From assembly GCA_028871595.1 (NCBI GenBank), contig JAGWMT010000001.1, forward strand, positions 48,827 to 112,826: DNA of 64,000 nt, in the 5' to 3' direction. Every line of letters begins with the position of its first letter. Positions within the stretch are counted from its first letter, which is position 1. The DNA is from Elusimicrobiota bacterium. Lineage in GTDB: Bacteria; Elusimicrobiota; Elusimicrobia; UBA1565; UBA9628. The notes beneath the pieces were generated by a model. It was not told the origin of the DNA and did no database searches. It was given only the letters and a program-made list of their open reading frames with translations. Below are positions 61,983 to 64,000 of this stretch, piece after piece. The position numbers were made by a program, and so were the translations under genes.

Positions 61983-62917
61983 CGCGGCCCCCCCAGCGCG
62001 GACAGGAGCGCCTTCAGGTTGTGCTCCGACATTTTGACGAAGGTGTCGGAGTCCGGCAGGGCCTTGGCCATGGTCCCGATGACCGCGATCTTCGCCCCGG
62101 TGTTGTCGGCCAGGAACTGCGGGAACTTCGGGTCGTATTGCTGTTCGCGCACGATCAGGGCGACCTTGTCCTGCTTCATCCGCTCGACGAGCTTCTCCAG
62201 GTGCGACGGCCCCGGGGCCACGCCCGGCTTGGGCTCCAGGGTTCCGACGAACTCGATCCCGGTGAAGCGCGCCAGGTACGCGACGTCCTCGTGGTAGGAG
62301 ACGGCCTTCACCCCCTTGAGCGGCGCCACCCACTTACGCCACTCGGCCAGCTTCCCGTTGAGCTCGGCGAGGTAGGCCTTGAGGTTCTTCGCGAAGTCCG
62401 CGGCGTCCTCCGGGTCGACGCGCGTCAGGCCCGCGGCGATGTTGCGCGCGATCAGGACGCCGTCGTCGGGGTCCAGGTTGTAGTGCGGGTTGCCGAAAGG
62501 ATGGATCTCGCCCTCGGCGCGGCTGAGCGTCGCCGGCTTGTCGAGAACCGCCAGGCCCTCCGAGCAGTCGATGCACCCGGAGCCGATGCACTCCTTGACC
62601 GCGTCCTGACGCATGTTGGGGTTGGACGCGACGTTGAGAAGGCCGGGGAGGAACGAGTGCTCGACGGTCAGGCCCAGATAGATCACCGCGTCGGCGCGGT
62701 TGAGCTTGGGCACCAGACTGGGCCGCATGACCACTTGATGGATGTCCTCGGTGCCGCGGGCCAAGGTGTCGATCTTCACGTGACCGCCGCCGACGCGCGC
62801 GGCGATGTCCGCCAGCTCCGGGATGGTCGCGACGATCCGCAAAGTCTTCGCCTCGGCCGCGGCCGGCAGAAGCGCGGCCGAGAGGATCGAGAGCGCGAAA
62901 AGGTTGATGAGTTTCAT
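61979..62917 (-). CDS. znuA: Zinc/manganese ABC transporter substrate-binding protein
   Basis: The 312-residue periplasmic protein has signal peptide MKLINLFALSILSAALLPAAAEA. The cluster A-I fold has metal ligands His in GTEDIHQV, His in GNPHYNLDP and His in KAVSYHEDVAYLARF, with an acidic fourth ligand near the C-terminus. It lacks the long His-rich loop typical of proteobacterial ZnuA; instead there is a short Cys-containing insert CIGSGCIDC (about 110), possibly a disulfide or metal site. GGAG lies 6 nt before the ATG. Confidence 0.9.
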   Translation of the reverse strand: MKLINLFALSILSAALLPAAAEAKTLRIVATIPELADIAARVGGGHVKIDTLARGTEDIHQVVMRPSLVPKLNRADAVIYLGLTVEHSFLPGLLNVASNPNMRQDAVKECIGSGCIDCSEGLAVLDKPATLSRAEGEIHPFGNPHYNLDPDDGVLIARNIAAGLTRVDPEDAADFAKNLKAYLAELNGKLAEWRKWVAPLKGVKAVSYHEDVAYLARFTGIEFVGTLEPKPGVAPGPSHLEKLVERMKQDKVALIVREQQYDPKFPQFLADNTGAKIAVIGTMAKALPDSDTFVKMSEHNLKALLSALGGPR

Positions 62918-62923
62918 GATTTT

Positions 62924-62936
62924 CTCCGTTATATTA
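62924..62936 (-). promoter_or_regulatory. Possible -10 and ribosome binding site before znuA
   Basis: On the minus strand TAATAT (62936-62931) lies in the 33-nt gap after the outer-membrane gene, followed by GGAG (62927-62924) 6 nt before the znuA ATG. The -35 would fall inside the upstream gene and is not clear. znuA may also be read from the upstream gene. Confidence 0.35.
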
Positions 62937-62950
62937 GGAATCAGGTCCGA

Positions 62951-64000
62951 TCAGCGGTCGCGGAAGCCGTGCACGTGGTTTCCGAAGACCCCGGTCCACT
63001 GCAGGGCCACGGTGTGGTTCTTCGGCGTTCCGGGGTCGTTCACCACGGCCTCGGCGTAGGTGGCGCGCAGGCGCTGGAATTCCGACACGTCGTAGGTCAG
63101 GAAGCCCGTGAGCGTCTTGGTGTTCCGCCCCGGGTTGTCCTGATTTTCCGTCACGTCGGCCAGCGCGCCGCCGCGCCAATGGAGGCCGGACTTCAGCTCC
63201 ACGAAGGAATAACCGGCGTAGGCCACGCGGCGCCCGGTCGTCAGGTTCGTGGTCGGGTCGAAGCGGCGCTCGTCGTTCTGCAGGAGCTCGGTGCCCCACA
63301 GCACTCCTTTATAAAGGCCGCCCACCGGGGGCTGGTAGCGGTAGGTGATGTCCACCCCCGTCAGGCTGCGCCAGGTGTCGCCCCGGTACGGCGCGCCGCC
63401 GGACGTCGGAGAGACCGTCCGCTTCGGCGTCCAGGCCGAGTCGGCGCCCAGTTCCAGGCTCTGGCTGTCGGTGAGGTCCACGTAGGTGTTCAACCGGCCC
63501 AGGTAAGTGAACTCGTCGAGCGGGCGCGCGCCCGCGGGATCCTGGCGCTTGTTGTCGGCGCCCATCTTGTCGTAGGCGCCGAAGGTCGCGGTCACATACA
63601 GGTCGGTGGGCAGAAGGTAGGAGACCTCCATGCCGTCCGCCCGCGTCTCCCCGCCGATGAAGGTGTCGAGGGAGGCCGGGCGGTCCACCACCGGCAGCTC
63701 GTGGTCGTGGAAGTGGGCCAGGCGGCCGAAGCCGGCGAACAGCCGGCCGCCGCGGACCGTGAGGTTGTAGGGCAGCGCCGTGGTTTCCAGCGTCGCCTCC
63801 TCCATGTCCACGCCGCCGTTGGAGCCCGTCATCACGGCCCACGCCTTCAGGTAGGGGTCCACCGGCGCCTCGACGTTGAGCTCGGCGGCCCGGAACAGGA
63901 AGCCGGCCTTGTCGTTGGAGTCGCGGAACACGGTGTCCAGGGCCATGCCGATGGCCGGATTGAACGAGTTGAGCGCCGCCTTGGCCGGCGCGCCCTCCAG
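62951..64000 (-). CDS. Outer-membrane beta-barrel protein next to znuABC (5' end outside window)
   Basis: The frame is open to the right edge of the window (residues ALNSFNPAIGMALDTVF precede the in-window ATG at 63946), so the N-terminus is missing. The visible 340 residues alternate short hydrophobic strands with aromatic ends (GYSFVELKSGLHWRGG, TGVDITYRYQPPVGGLYKG, AELNVEAPVDPYLKAWAV) and end HGFRDR. The FNPAI start region recalls zinc-regulated outer-membrane proteins found next to zinc importers. It likely brings zinc or a zinc chelate across the outer membrane for ZnuABC; this role is inference from context. Confidence 0.7.
   Translation of the reverse strand: MEGAPAKAALNSFNPAIGMALDTVFRDSNDKAGFLFRAAELNVEAPVDPYLKAWAVMTGSNGGVDMEEATLETTALPYNLTVRGGRLFAGFGRLAHFHDHELPVVDRPASLDTFIGGETRADGMEVSYLLPTDLYVTATFGAYDKMGADNKRQDPAGARPLDEFTYLGRLNTYVDLTDSQSLELGADSAWTPKRTVSPTSGGAPYRGDTWRSLTGVDITYRYQPPVGGLYKGVLWGTELLQNDERRFDPTTNLTTGRRVAYAGYSFVELKSGLHWRGGALADVTENQDNPGRNTKTLTGFLTYDVSEFQRLRATYAEAVVNDPGTPKNHTVALQWTGVFGNHVHGFRDR

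Overview
This 64 kb window is GC-rich, densely coding bacterial chromosome. Many stop and start codons overlap by 4 nt (ATGA, GTGA) or fuse as TAATG or TGATG. The best guess for the host is a high-GC member of the Elusimicrobiota or a neighbouring phylum. The clues are a multi-FN3 secreted protein with a FlgD/type IX-like C-terminal domain overlapping a PorV-like gene, long Ala/Pro-rich secreted N-termini in front of enzyme domains, and GuaB3, PurS and PurK/PurE style purine genes. This is inference from protein character, not from a database search, and no rRNA is present.

Left part (1-15 kb): a truncated surface protein and its PorV-like neighbour, then a convergent double-receiver response regulator. 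About 6 kb of accessory DNA follows (roughly 6.1-11.7 kb) with a replication-relaxation protein, a VirD4/TraG-like coupling ATPase, a small accessory ORF and a large serine recombinase. The recombinase's last codons lie inside the 3' end of a tRNA-Gln(CUG) gene, so this looks like an integrated mobilizable element. To its right are DUF2752 and DUF4234 membrane proteins, a secreted LOG-family protein with a nuclease-like middle domain, and a CheY-like regulator.

Middle part (15-55 kb): the dominant theme is de novo nucleotide synthesis. Cluster 1 is guaB3-guaA-purC-purS(tandem)-purL-purQ. purF stands with a small membrane protein and a PilB-like ATPase. Cluster 2 is orf-purD-purE-purK. Cluster 3 is pyrB-pyrC-pyrD-pyrF-pyrE-purM-purNH(fusion)-carA-carB. 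Together they cover IMP synthesis except purB, UMP synthesis, and the last step to GMP. Between them lie secreted Cys-rich proteins, two orphan DctP-type binding proteins, a TPR protein, an EamA exporter, an FtsH-like protease with a very long extracytoplasmic N-terminus and a secreted S1/P1 nuclease.

Right part (54.5-64 kb): a secreted HEAAH-motif protein, a PAP2 phosphatase, and a Fur-family regulator divergent from a ZIP metal transporter. A three-gene operon (pretoxin-like secreted protein, small membrane protein, ADP-ribosylglycohydrolase) follows, then an opposite-strand znuA-znuC-znuB zinc importer with an outer-membrane barrel gene cut by the window edge.

Two signals deserve attention. 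First, at least fourteen genes have a -10 hexamer ending only 6-8 nt before the start codon, which predicts leaderless mRNAs. Second, the 57.9-60.4 kb operon looks like a toxin/immunity-type system with an ADP-ribosylglycohydrolase partner.
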